Assembly (NCBI RefSeq): GCF_000518605.1
Contig: NZ_JADX01000004.1
Coordinates: 62,001-126,000, forward strand
Direction: 5' to 3'
Source: Shewanella fidelis ATCC BAA-318
GTDB lineage: Bacteria > Pseudomonadota > Gammaproteobacteria > Enterobacterales > Shewanellaceae
DNA length: 64,000 nt
Every line of letters begins with the position of its first letter. Position 1 is the stretch's first letter. The translations under genes were made by a program, and so were the position numbers. The notes beneath the pieces are model-generated. The model made no database searches and was not told the origin of the DNA. It saw only the letters and a program-made list of their open reading frames with translations. This document shows positions 1 to 8,754 of the stretch, in pieces.

Positions 1-1350
1 GCCGCCAACCCAGTTACCGTTACCGTTTTGTGCAATAGTCGCGATGTTTTCGTCACCGACAATAATCAGATCGATTAGGTTAAGATCGCCTTCTTGAGTC
101 ATTTCAACTTCGCTGTTATCAAGACCAACAACAGACACTAATGCTTCGTTCTCATTGCCATCTTGCTCAACGTCAACATCGTTGCCAAAGCCAAACACAT
201 CAGCGTAGCCAAAGTTGTCATTGCCTTCTTGAGCGATTTCAATGCTGTTATCATCTAGTTCAGTGAAAGCAACGGCCTCATTATTGTTGCCATCTGAAAT
301 GATTGAAATATCGTTATCATCACCGTACTGTCCAAAAGTGGCAAAGTTGCTATCGCCTTCTTGGTCAAGTGTTACGCTGTTTTCACTGCCCCAGACTTGA
401 AACTCTGCTGCGTTATTGTCGCCATCTTGTTCGATACGAAGTGTATTGTCATCACCTTGAATATCAGCAATTAAGGTATCTCCGATAGTATTAGATACGC
501 CATCTTGCTCAATCTCTATATCGTTATCATTGCCTGTTGTAACGGCTAGATAAGCTGTGTTGTTTGTACCGATTTGATCGATTTCTATTTCATTATCAGA
601 GCCTGTCAGCTGATAAACAAACCCGGTGTTATCATTACCTTCTTGTGATACGACAAAGTTATTGTTATCGCCTGCAACGCCCTTTACGGCACCTAAGTTG
701 TTATTACCTTCTTGGTACACTTCGACATCATTGTTGTTACCCACGTTAGGTGTGATGTCTAAAGATACAAAGCCTGCTACGTTATCATCACCATACTGGG
801 TGATATCGCCGTCATTACCATCGCCTTCAACACGAAAAGTCGCAAAGTTGTTATTGCCGTCTTGTTCAATATAACCTGTGTTTTCATCGCCAATGAGTTC
901 AACTACACTACTATTTTGCTCGCCAGCTTGAGTGACGTCGACTTCATTGCCATCACCGCTAACGTCAATATCAAGCTCATTGAAAAAGCCAGACTGACCA
1001 ACATCGACTACGTTATCGTTACCAGTGACGTCCGCTGAAGTTATATGCCAGTCTTCAGTTTGGTTGATGTCTATTATGTTTCCTTCACCAGTAGACTCAA
1101 CATAGGCCTCAATCCATACACCGTCTTGAGTGATATTTGTTTCTTGAGCATCACCAGTTTGTGTGACTGTCGCAATATGCAGATCACCTGTTTGTCGAAC
1201 GGTTGCGTCTTGACCAACAACAGCCCCCGAAGCCGCTGTTGTTTGGTTGATTTCTACAGCGTTTGCGGAATCTGCTAGGGCGTTGCTACTGATACCTAAG
1301 CTTGCTGTAATGGCAAGTGCGATCATGGTTTTAGTTGTTTGCGATCTCAT
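1..1350 (-). CDS. Giant CsgA-like curlin repeat protein, C-terminus cut by window edge
   Basis: The frame is open from the ATG at 1350 to the first base, giving 450 visible residues with the stop outside the window. Residues 1-26 form a Sec signal peptide ending in SNALA. From about residue 110 the chain is built of repeats of roughly 22 residues carrying QxGxxN (for example QAGEQN, QDGNNN, QEGNDN, QIGTNN), about 15 copies, alternating with a less regular half. This is the curlin repeat pattern that forms the cross-beta core of curli fibres. Typical CsgA is about 150 residues, so this is at least three times longer. It is very rich in Asp, Glu and Asn and has almost no Lys. It starts 14 bp after the CsgB-like gene and is probably co-transcribed with it. 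It is probably a major fibre subunit or an adhesin built on the curlin fold; the role is inferred from repeats alone. Confidence 0.85.
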   Translation of the reverse strand, partial: MRSQTTKTMIALAITASLGISSNALADSANAVEINQTTAASGAVVGQDATVRQTGDLHIATVTQTGDAQETNITQDGVWIEAYVESTGEGNIIDINQTEDWHITSADVTGNDNVVDVGQSGFFNELDIDVSGDGNEVDVTQAGEQNSSVVELIGDENTGYIEQDGNNNFATFRVEGDGNDGDITQYGDDNVAGFVSLDITPNVGNNNDVEVYQEGNNNLGAVKGVAGDNNNFVVSQEGNDNTGFVYQLTGSDNEIEIDQIGTNNTAYLAVTTGNDNDIEIEQDGVSNTIGDTLIADIQGDDNTLRIEQDGDNNAAEFQVWGSENSVTLDQEGDSNFATFGQYGDDNDISIISDGNNNEAVAFTELDDNSIEIAQEGNDNFGYADVFGFGNDVDVEQDGNENEALVSVVGLDNSEVEMTQEGDLNLIDLIIVGDENIATIAQNGNGNWVGG

Positions 1351-1364
1351 TTGACTCTCCCTGT

Positions 1365-1790
1365 TTAATATTGAGTAATTGTCATTGCAGCACCGTCTGC
1401 AATTTGTTCAATTGAAAAGCTGGCGCTGCCCAGCTGATTTATTTGCACTAAATTGTCATCGCCAATTTGGGTAATAAACGCTTGGTTATCTGCACCTAAT
1501 TGTAAGAGCTCGACTTCGTTATCTTGACCAAGCTGAACCACTTCTGCTTGGTTGCTATTGCCAACTTGAATGAGGTCGATCATGTTGCTTGCGCCAGTTT
1601 GACTTAATGTCGCTTGGTTAAGCACACCGGCTTGAACAAGACCAATTACATTGCTTCGGCCTGAACTCTCGAGAAGTGTTTGCAGTGTTATGGGGAGCTC
1701 ACTTGTTGCTAATTCAATATCATCAGCTGCACTGGAGATTGAATACAGCATTAGGCAAATAAGGGTTCCCATTGTTTTGAAAACGGACAC
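1365..1790 (-). CDS. csgB: CsgB-like minor curlin subunit (nucleator)
   Basis: A 141-residue secreted protein with signal peptide (residues 1-21, ending SSAA). From about residue 53 it has a strict 11-residue period: QAGVLN, QTGASN, QVGNSN, QLGQDN, QLGADN, QIGDDN, QLG. Each unit matches one curlin beta-strand. Known CsgB nucleates CsgA polymerisation at the outer membrane, and its size and place before the longer curlin gene fit that. The start is GTG at 1788-1790, chosen because GGAG lies six bases upstream and the next ATG (residue 7) would cut into the signal peptide. The csgB-then-csgA order is as in enterobacteria. No csgD, E, F or G is visible; they may lie beyond the left edge. Confidence 0.8.
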   Translation of the reverse strand: MSVFKTMGTLICLMLYSISSAADDIELATSELPITLQTLLESSGRSNVIGLVQAGVLNQATLSQTGASNMIDLIQVGNSNQAEVVQLGQDNEVELLQLGADNQAFITQIGDDNLVQINQLGSASFSIEQIADGAAMTITQY

Positions 1791-2218
1791 TTAACGCTCC
1801 TTTTTTCTGGAGTGTAAAGTTAATACAGTTAACTTTACGGCTTGCTGTTGAGTTAGCCGGTATTAGGCTGCTCGCCAGATAAGTTCCTCAAGTTACTCTG
1901 CTGTTTTTTTCCCGCAATCAGAAAAAAGTCTATTTATTTGCCTGCGCTAAAATAGGTTGAACTTACCCATTTTTGCTCCTTAGTTATTGAGATTATTGTT
2001 TTAATTTCGAAGTCTTTTTATTTTTTAGCGACTGGTGTAGTGCCATGGGATTAGTAGTTTAGTGCTAAATGAATTACGCCATCTTTTAAAACTGTAGGCT
2101 CTATGGCAACAATTCCTGTGGTTACAAATTCCGGAATATCACAACACCTAACGATTAGAGCGTGTTGGCGGTTTGCTGTACCGGTTTGGGGAATTTAAAG
2201 GACTAAAAGGATTAGTTT
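1791..2218. other. Intergenic region between divergent curli and subtilase genes
   Basis: This AT-rich stretch of 428 bp must hold the promoters of both the curli operon (minus) and the protease gene (plus). No open frame with a ribosome binding site was found. AAGGA-type ribosome-binding sequences lie just before 2219. No operator could be assigned with confidence. Confidence 0.5.
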
Positions 2219-4732
2219 ATGCTTAAAAAGTTAACACCATTAGCCGCTGCTATTGCTGGAGTTATTGCGGTTTCATCTGCACCAGTGCAAGCCAAAATGC
2301 CAACTCAACATGAATACATTAAAGATTCTTTACTGGTCGTCTACAAAGATAATGCCACTAAGAGTGAACGTGCTTCAGCCCAGCGTTTAGTGCGAGCATC
2401 TATGCGAGATATGGATGCTAATGGTATCGATGATCGCTTTGCTAACTTACTTGATGGCAAGCTAGCTAAACTCACTCTGAGAGCAGGCTCTGATGTGGAA
2501 CAAGCGATCAAGATTATTAGTCGCCATCCTGCTGTAAAATATGCTGAGCCAAACTATGTAATAAAAGCGATTGGTACACCAGATGATCCAGACTTTGTGT
2601 CTCTGTGGGGCTTACATAACACTGGGCAAGATGGTGGGACGGCTGATGCCGATATTGATGCTGTTGAAGCTTGGGATGTGACTACGGGTGACAGCTCTGT
2701 CATCGTCGGTGTGATTGATACCGGTGTTGATTATAACCACCCTGATCTACAAGCTAATATGTGGGTGAACCCGAATGAAATTCCAGGCAATGGCATCGAT
2801 GATGATGGCAATGGGGTAGTCGATGACATTCATGGTTTTAATGCTAATGATAATAGCGGTGATCCTATGGACGGTAACGGCCATGGTACTCACGTGGCGG
2901 GTACTATCGGGGCTTCCGGAAATAATGGAGTCGGTGTAGTAGGTGTAAACTGGGATGTTAGCATCATTGGTTGTCAGTTCTTGAATGCTAGCGGCTCAGG
3001 TTCTACTGAGGGTGCAATTGCTTGTATTGATTACATGACTGACTTGAAGGTTAATCATGGTGTTGATATTAAATTGACCAACAACTCTTGGGGTGGCGGT
3101 GGTTTTAGCCAAGCGTTAAAAGATTCAATTGAATCAGGTGGCGATGCAGGGATCTTATTTGTTGCCGCAGCTGGTAACAGTGCGGTAGATAATGACGCTA
3201 ACCCGCATTATCCATCTAGCTATGATTCGGATGCGGTAATGTCTATTGCCAGTACAGACCGCAATGATGCGATGTCGAGCTTTTCTCAATGGGGCTTAAC
3301 GAGTGTTGATATGGGAGCGCCCGGTTCGGCAATTTTATCAACAACCCCTGGTAATACTTATTCAACCTTCTCAGGTACCTCAATGGCTACGCCGCACATT
3401 GCTGGTGCTGCCGCCCTCGTTTGGTCAATTAATCCTGATCTAACTCCAGTCGAAATGAAACAGTTGCTAATGGACTCGGGTGATGCCAATGCAGATCTTA
3501 CTGGTAAAACGGTTGCGGGTTCACGATTAAATGTGGCGAATGCACTTGATTTAGCTGATCCGGAGCCTGGATATAGATTTAGCGTCACGCCAGCTTCACA
3601 AACCATTGAGGCTGGTAGTGCAACAAGTTATGACTACAGCGTAGGTAGTGTAGCGGGTTGGGATGGTACGGTTGCGTTATCTGTTGCTGTCTCTCCAGCG
3701 CTTGCAGGGGTAACTCTATCAAGTAATAGCGTTATGGCTGGCGAAAGCTTTAGCGTAGATGTTGCTACTGATGCTGCGGCAGCATGGGGCGATTATACCA
3801 TTACCGTGACAGGTGATGATGGTACTACTGTGAAGAGTAAGTCAGTAGCTTTGAGCGTTTTACCGCAAGGTATTCAAGATTTTACCTACTCAAATACCGA
3901 CTCAGTCTCAATACCTGACAATGATCCTGCTGGTATTGTAAGTACAATTGATGTTGCAGATGACGTACAGGTATTCGGTGTTAACGCTGATGTTGATATT
4001 TCACATACTTGGATTGGTGACTTAGTAGTAACACTGACTTCGCCTGCAGGAACAGAGGTTGTATTGCATAACCGTGAAGGCGGTAATGCTGATGATATCG
4101 TTAAAAACTGGGACTTAAGCGCCTTTAATGGTGAAATCGCTACAGGCACTTGGAGCTTATCAGTTAGCGATAACGTAGGTGCTGATACTGGAACGCTTAA
4201 TAGTTGGGGATTGGTTATTTCTGGTGTCGGAGAAGCTGCACCAGCAGCACCAGTGGCAGACTTTAGTTACGCTGTTGACGGATTAAATGTTGCGTTTACT
4301 AACTTAAGTAGTGATGTGAATGATGACATCGTTAGCTATAGCTGGGATCTTGGTGATGGTAGCGTATCAACAGATATGAGCCCTACACATGTATATGCCG
4401 CAGCGGGAGTTTATACGGTTTCTATGCAGGTAACAGATGCTGAAGGCAACACTGATACAGCCTCGATGGATGTTGAAGTGTTTGAACATAGCATCACAGC
4501 AGGCGTGACACGTGCCAAACTATCTCGCCGAGGCAGCGCTTTGGTTGACTTAACTTGGGATGGTGCTGTTGGTGATGATGTGGTTATTTACCGTGATGGT
4601 AATGCCATTGCTACAACGAGTAACGATGGTCGCTATCGTGATCGTTTCGCGAATGCACCGGCATCAGTTGAGTACAAGATCTGCGAAGTCGCAACGAGTC
4701 TTTGTTCTGATCCAGTAACAGCTTCTTTCTAG
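2219..4732 (+). CDS. Secreted subtilisin-like serine protease (S8) with P-domain and PKD domain
   Basis: An 837-residue secreted protease. In order: signal peptide (1-25, ending PVQA); an inhibitor I9-type propeptide (about 35-117); the S8 catalytic domain (about 130-445); a linker beta domain (about 455-548); a proprotein-convertase P-domain (about 553-669); a PKD domain (about 677-756, motif SYSWDLGDGS); and a C-terminal Fn3-like stretch. The catalytic triad is Asp167 (VIDTGVD), His222 (GHGTHVAG) and Ser388 (GTSMATPH), with oxyanion Asn320 (AAAGN). All are intact, so it should be active. The propeptide implies autocatalytic maturation outside the cytoplasm. P and PKD domains are common in marine exoproteases and usually aid stability or substrate binding. 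The ATG follows an AAGGA-type site. It is monocistronic with its own terminator. Confidence 0.93.
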   Translation: MLKKLTPLAAAIAGVIAVSSAPVQAKMPTQHEYIKDSLLVVYKDNATKSERASAQRLVRASMRDMDANGIDDRFANLLDGKLAKLTLRAGSDVEQAIKIISRHPAVKYAEPNYVIKAIGTPDDPDFVSLWGLHNTGQDGGTADADIDAVEAWDVTTGDSSVIVGVIDTGVDYNHPDLQANMWVNPNEIPGNGIDDDGNGVVDDIHGFNANDNSGDPMDGNGHGTHVAGTIGASGNNGVGVVGVNWDVSIIGCQFLNASGSGSTEGAIACIDYMTDLKVNHGVDIKLTNNSWGGGGFSQALKDSIESGGDAGILFVAAAGNSAVDNDANPHYPSSYDSDAVMSIASTDRNDAMSSFSQWGLTSVDMGAPGSAILSTTPGNTYSTFSGTSMATPHIAGAAALVWSINPDLTPVEMKQLLMDSGDANADLTGKTVAGSRLNVANALDLADPEPGYRFSVTPASQTIEAGSATSYDYSVGSVAGWDGTVALSVAVSPALAGVTLSSNSVMAGESFSVDVATDAAAAWGDYTITVTGDDGTTVKSKSVALSVLPQGIQDFTYSNTDSVSIPDNDPAGIVSTIDVADDVQVFGVNADVDISHTWIGDLVVTLTSPAGTEVVLHNREGGNADDIVKNWDLSAFNGEIATGTWSLSVSDNVGADTGTLNSWGLVISGVGEAAPAAPVADFSYAVDGLNVAFTNLSSDVNDDIVSYSWDLGDGSVSTDMSPTHVYAAAGVYTVSMQVTDAEGNTDTASMDVEVFEHSITAGVTRAKLSRRGSALVDLTWDGAVGDDVVIYRDGNAIATTSNDGRYRDRFANAPASVEYKICEVATSLCSDPVTASF

Positions 4733-4751
4733 TCGCTTGTTAATTCAGTAA

Positions 4752-4777
4752 GAGCGGCCTTTTGGCCGCTTTTTTTT
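4752..4777 (+). terminator. Rho-independent terminator of the subtilase gene
   Basis: A perfect stem AGCGGCC/GGCCGCT is followed by eight T residues, 20 bp after the protease stop. Confidence 0.9.
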
Positions 4778-5388
4778 GCCTGGATTATATTGTTTCTACA
4801 CAAGTTCCATTCTTACGCCGTTGAGCGGAGTTTCTTTGTAGCCCTATATTTACACAATACAGCTACTCACTTTCGATTGAAAAAGGTTTGTCATGGCATC
4901 TACGCCTTTGGCTACAACTAAACCAACTGTTGAAAGGTGTGGAGCTAGTAGAGAAATGCTAAACGTTCTTAGGTGAGCAACTATGCTTGGATTTTGCCCC
5001 AACATTTTGAGTCATATTGGCTTAACACAATAGCGATAGCTTAGTTGTAGTGGCAGAGAGCTTGTTGTCTTTGGTTGGTATTTGTTATGTAAACGGTTGA
5101 TGTTGTGAGGTTTGTTAACTGTTGGGATGTTTTTTTACATTAATTGCTAACGAAAAACTTGAATAACCGCTGCTTTGAACTAAATTCGATAAGAGCTGAA
5201 TAATTTATGTGATTTATTTCATCATTGATAGTGATATTTCGCATTTTCAACTATTGATATTCGGCAAAAATCTGTAAAAATACCGCTTCTGTCCCTGATG
5301 AAAAAATATGGGGAAAACTGAGGTAAGTGTTAGCGCAATTTACTTCTTATTTATTTTTGTATGTGTTGATTTAAGGGCATTAACATAT
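4778..5388. other. Intergenic region, no gene seen
   Basis: About 610 bp of AT-rich DNA without a credible gene. A 27-codon frame at 4893-4976 lacks a ribosome binding site. A loose CRP-like sequence, TGTGA-N6-TCATC, lies at 5208-5223, upstream of the next gene, and could act on it; this is weak. Confidence 0.4.
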
Positions 5389-5802
5389 ATGTATAAGACT
5401 TCAAAAAAACCAGTTTGGTACGGTGAGCTAAGAACTGCTCGTGGCAATACCATTCTTATTTATGATAAGCAATTTCCAGATGCTTCAGCTGGCCGTGTAT
5501 ATTTTTACAATGCGACTCGCGAATCAATTATTGAATACGCAGAGGATATTGTTAAGCCTAACTTACATGAGCTTGATGACAACGCAATCGCTGAAGTTGA
5601 AAAGACTTGCGGTGCGGCTTGGTTTGCAGCCAGAGAAGAATTTATGGCGAAGCATCAAGGCTGGGTTGAAGCAAACAACCCAAAAAGCGTTGCTGCACCT
5701 AAAAAGGCCAAAGCTGCAACTGAAGATGACGACGAGCCAGAGTTAGAGTCTGCCGATGGCGACGATTACGATGACGATTGGTCGGACGATTACGACGATT
5801 AA
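5389..5802 (+). CDS. Conserved hypothetical protein with acidic C-terminal tail
   Basis: A 137-residue soluble protein with no signal peptide. Residues 1-95 form a compact alpha/beta-looking domain beginning MYKTSKKPVWYGELRTARGN. Then comes a Lys/Ala linker, and the tail from about residue 112 is almost all Asp and Glu, ending DDYDD. I do not recognise the family; it resembles small hypothetical proteins of Shewanella. The open frame reaches back to an ATG at 5308, but that would add a hydrophobic stretch with no ribosome binding site, whereas AAGGG lies 11 bases before the ATG at 5389. The acidic tail could mimic nucleic acid or bind a basic partner; that is speculation. Confidence 0.75.
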   Translation: MYKTSKKPVWYGELRTARGNTILIYDKQFPDASAGRVYFYNATRESIIEYAEDIVKPNLHELDDNAIAEVEKTCGAAWFAAREEFMAKHQGWVEANNPKSVAAPKKAKAATEDDDEPELESADGDDYDDDWSDDYDD

Positions 5803-5805
5803 AAA

Positions 5806-5834
5806 AACAGCGCCTATAAGGCGCTGTTTTTTTA
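5806..5834. terminator. Bidirectional terminator between convergent genes
   Basis: Stem AACAGCGCC/GGCGCTGTT with loop TATAA, flanked by A residues on the left and T residues on the right. It serves both the plus-strand hypothetical gene and the minus-strand galM. Confidence 0.88.
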
Positions 5835-5847
5835 TGGATGAATGTCG

Positions 5848-6876
5848 CTACTCATTTTCAAATTGATAGCGACTGATGTGATGATAGATCTCACCTGGAT
5901 GAACCAGTGCGTTTCCAGCAATATGAGCTTGGTTTGGCGCATCAGGGATTTGCTGAGGCTCTAAACATACTCCTTGATACTGTTTTAACACTTGTTGTCC
6001 TTTACCCACCGTACCTTGTAAATAGTTTGCACCATATACTTGTACGCCTGGTTGATTGGTATATAGCGTTAGGCTGCGACCGCTTAGCGGTGAGCTTAAT
6101 GTGCCAAATCGTTGCAGTTTAGATTCACTTTGCGGCAACAAATAGCAGTGATCAATTCCACTAGTGCGAGTAAACTCTTCCTGACCAAGTAGTGATTGCA
6201 GTTGCGTTGCTACCGATAAATCTAAACTGCTTCCTTCAGTGGTACACACTGCAGTAGGAATGCCTGTTTCATCCATTGCAAGATAGTGCTTCGCATCAGT
6301 TTGTAATTGATGATTAAGTGTTGTGTCACTGGCATCAAGATTAAAGTAACTGTGCTGAGATAAGTTAATAGGGCTAGTTTTATCTGTGCAGGCTAAGATC
6401 TCGACATATAAGTTGCTGCCTACAAGACGGTAATCCAACTGAACGTTACAGTTACCGGGAAACCCCATATCGCCATCAGGACTGCGTAAGGAAAGACGCA
6501 CCCCGTCAGGTAACGCACCTAATTGCCAGTTTTTCCGGTGGAAACCTTCGTGGCCTCCGTGTAAGCAATTACCAGCCTGATTGATATCAAGTTGGTAGTG
6601 TTGTTCGCCAACAGAAAACTGGCCTTTGGCTATTCGGTTAACAAACCGACCAGCAATGGCACCTAAGTGAGCTTGCTGTTTAAGGTAGTCTTCGACGCTA
6701 TCACAGCCCAGCACAATATTAGCACGCTCACCTGCTTTATCTGGGGTCCACAGCGAGCGAATAATTCCGCCGAGGCTTAAGACTTCAACTGCAATCGTGC
6801 CGTTGTCCATCAGTACGCGTTCAATCTGTCCACCACGTGGATCCGTCCAAGGTTCAAGAGTTCGAATTCGTACCAT
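5848..6876 (-). CDS. galM: Aldose 1-epimerase (galactose mutarotase)
   Basis: A 342-residue cytoplasmic enzyme that interconverts the alpha and beta anomers of galactose, the entry step of the Leloir pathway. Family motifs are present: NCLHGGHEGFHRKNW with His106, SQHSYFNL with His175 (the predicted catalytic acid), and GVCLEPQQIPDAPN with Glu306 (the predicted base). Length is normal for the family. It lies 23 bp downstream of galK on the same strand and is surely co-transcribed. No galT or galE is in the window, so the rest of the Leloir pathway must be elsewhere. Confidence 0.93.
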   Translation of the reverse strand: MVRIRTLEPWTDPRGGQIERVLMDNGTIAVEVLSLGGIIRSLWTPDKAGERANIVLGCDSVEDYLKQQAHLGAIAGRFVNRIAKGQFSVGEQHYQLDINQAGNCLHGGHEGFHRKNWQLGALPDGVRLSLRSPDGDMGFPGNCNVQLDYRLVGSNLYVEILACTDKTSPINLSQHSYFNLDASDTTLNHQLQTDAKHYLAMDETGIPTAVCTTEGSSLDLSVATQLQSLLGQEEFTRTSGIDHCYLLPQSESKLQRFGTLSSPLSGRSLTLYTNQPGVQVYGANYLQGTVGKGQQVLKQYQGVCLEPQQIPDAPNQAHIAGNALVHPGEIYHHISRYQFENE

Positions 6877-6899
6877 TTTTCGTCCTGTTAGCGTTTTGG

Positions 6900-8054
6900 T
6901 TAGTTGTCGATGCGTTTGGCACCATCACTGGCTAAGCATAAGTAAATATCTGCTTCTAGCCCGGTTTTTTCAGTAAACTTTTGTTCAATCGTAGCAATGA
7001 CCGCGTCGGTAAGTGCATGATCGACAAGGGCAACAACACAACCGCCAAGGCCGCCACCTGTCATACGAACTCCACCACGATCACCAATGACTTCCGATAC
7101 TATCTCGACAAGGTAGTCGATTTCAGTGGTGCTGATCTCAAAGTCGTCACGCATTGAAATATGTGATTCAGCCATGAGCTTACTTAACTTAGCAATATCA
7201 CCAGACTCTAATGCCCAGGCGGCATTTTGGGTGCGACGATTTTCAGTTAAAACATGCTTAGCACGTTTGTAATGCGTGTCAGCAAGTTCAGCTTTAGCGG
7301 CTTCTAATGTAGCTAAATTAAGATCGCGTAGTGACTCTAGACCAAAGTGCTCAGCGGCTTGCTGGCACTGTTGTTTACGTAAGTTGTATTGTTCGGCTAT
7401 TTCATTGCGCTTAACGTTTGAGTTAATAATTAATAGACTCAGGTTTTCAGGAATGCAGACAGCCTCACTATCGAGATCGAGACAATCAATCAAGAAGGCG
7501 TGATCTTCTTCGCCAAGAGCACAGATCATCTGATCCATAATGCCGCAGGGTTGCCCTACAAACTGACTTTCACCACGTTGAGCCAATTGGGCAATAGCCA
7601 GAGGCGAGAGCTTTATTTGGCTGCAATCGTTAACAGCTGTGCCAAAGGCAACTTCTAAAGCTGACGAAGATGATAAACCCGCATTCATAGGGATATTGCT
7701 AACAACAGCTACATCGAGCCCTTTTGGCGCAAGCCCAGAGCTTGCCATCGCGGCGGTAAAGCCTTTTAAGTAGTTCGACCAATGTCTGGCTTGTGGAGTA
7801 CCTTCCTCGCCAAAAGTCCAGCTGACTATTTCGCCGGGATATGCATCTGAAACCGCACGAAACTGCAAATCATCGCGGCGTTTAGCCACAACGGCCGTAT
7901 GGAAGTTAATGGCTGCTGGTAATACAAAGCCATCGTTATAGTCGGTATGCTCACCAATAAGGTTAACGCGTCCAGGGGCACAATAAAGCTCATCGGCTTG
8001 GGTGCCAAAAGTTTGCACAAACAGTTTGTTTGCTCGCTGAGCGGGATTGGACAT
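6900..8054 (-). CDS. galK: Galactokinase
   Basis: A 384-residue GHMP-family kinase that phosphorylates alpha-D-galactose with ATP to galactose 1-phosphate in the cytoplasm. The galactokinase signature GRVNLIGEHTDYNDGF lies near residues 28-43. The ATP loop is NAGLSSSSALEVA (about 128-140), and the C-terminal GHMP motif is VRMTGGGLGGCVVAL. It is the first gene of galK-galM. Length and motifs are complete, so it should be functional. No regulator is adjacent. Confidence 0.95.
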   Translation of the reverse strand: MSNPAQRANKLFVQTFGTQADELYCAPGRVNLIGEHTDYNDGFVLPAAINFHTAVVAKRRDDLQFRAVSDAYPGEIVSWTFGEEGTPQARHWSNYLKGFTAAMASSGLAPKGLDVAVVSNIPMNAGLSSSSALEVAFGTAVNDCSQIKLSPLAIAQLAQRGESQFVGQPCGIMDQMICALGEEDHAFLIDCLDLDSEAVCIPENLSLLIINSNVKRNEIAEQYNLRKQQCQQAAEHFGLESLRDLNLATLEAAKAELADTHYKRAKHVLTENRRTQNAAWALESGDIAKLSKLMAESHISMRDDFEISTTEIDYLVEIVSEVIGDRGGVRMTGGGLGGCVVALVDHALTDAVIATIEQKFTEKTGLEADIYLCLASDGAKRIDN

Positions 8055-8285
8055 AATCTAAATTCCGAATGTTAATATTTGCGTTCAGTACAAAACGTTG
8101 CTGTAAACTGAGTGGTTTAGCTGCGGTTTGATTCTAACGACCAATTTAATAACAGCGGTTTACCCATAAGTTGCTTGTATCATTCAAGCTTTGAGCGGCA
8201 GCGAGGTCATAACAAGTCTGTGACTATAGTTGGTGCTGCTCGAAATCCATCTATTGTTTTATATCATGTCTTTGTAACTTGTGTA

Positions 8286-8551
8286 ATACCAATCAGTATA
8301 AACATTTAGTCACTCAGCGAGAGTTTAGCGGTTTTGAGGCAAGGCAACGAGTGAAGAGCATAGTTATTCTACGGTTAAGCTCGTTAACACAGCATCAGAA
8401 TCGCTAAAACTCGCCATTCTGGAGCGTTTTTGGCTGCCTACTTCTGCGTTGATTAGCTTTATAAGGGAATAACCATTATTGCAGCTATTCGCCTTGAATT
8501 AGTTTGCCAAAAACCGCTCTGAGTTGATCAAATTCTTGTACTGATTGGTAT
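8286..8551. repeat. MITE-like intergenic element with 13-bp terminal inverted repeats
   Basis: The ends are ATACCAATCAGTA (8286-8298) and TACTGATTGGTAT (8539-8551), perfect reverse complements enclosing 266 bp without a coding frame. The right half (about 8411-8523) reappears in inverted orientation at about 48884-48995 with clear similarity. A non-coding element with perfect terminal repeats and a second diverged copy fits a miniature inverted-repeat element mobilised in trans. No clear target-site duplication is seen. Confidence 0.75.
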
Positions 8552-8717
8552 AACAGAGTTTTTTTGTCGTATTTACGATGAATAACTGAGTTGATTGATA
8601 ATAGAAGAGGCTGGGAAGTATATTTGTGATCACTAAACTTATTGCTCTTACTGGTACTGAAAGGCCGTTGTCTAGAGGTGGTTTGGCGTAAGCAAAGCGC
8701 TTTGCTTATTTATGAGA

Positions 8718-8751
8718 AAAGCTCCTACGCCGTTAACGAAGTAGGAGCTTT
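8718..8751. terminator. Terminator of the antiporter gene
   Basis: Perfect 11-bp stem AAAGCTCCTAC/GTAGGAGCTTT, placed just after the stop of the minus-strand antiporter gene. Confidence 0.8.
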
Positions 8752-8754
8752 ACC

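Larger units (their letters stand above)
8055..8754. other. Intergenic region holding a repeat element and a terminator
   Basis: This 700-bp gap between galK and the antiporter gene holds the galK promoter side (about 8055-8280), a MITE-like element (8286-8551) and a terminator (8718-8751), both listed separately. No credible protein gene was seen. Confidence 0.6.

Noticed and set aside
303..1278. Several plus-strand open frames across the first 1.3 kb
   Set aside because: They are antisense to the curlin repeat gene, recur because of its codon periodicity, and have no ribosome sites or recognisable products.
1..1350. Regular spacing of similar DNA words resembling a CRISPR or satellite array
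   Set aside because: The repeats are in frame, diverge at third positions and encode QxGxxN units, so they are protein repeats. There are no unique spacers of equal length.
4893..4976. A 27-residue frame in the gap after the protease gene
   Set aside because: No ribosome site, no family and no terminator of its own.
5208..5223. CRP site TGTGA-N6-TCATC
   Set aside because: The right half matches only three of five bases, so it is mentioned only as a weak possibility in the gap entry.
5308..5388. Extended N-terminus for the acidic-tail protein
   Set aside because: It lacks a ribosome site, and the ATG at 5389 has AAGGG upstream.
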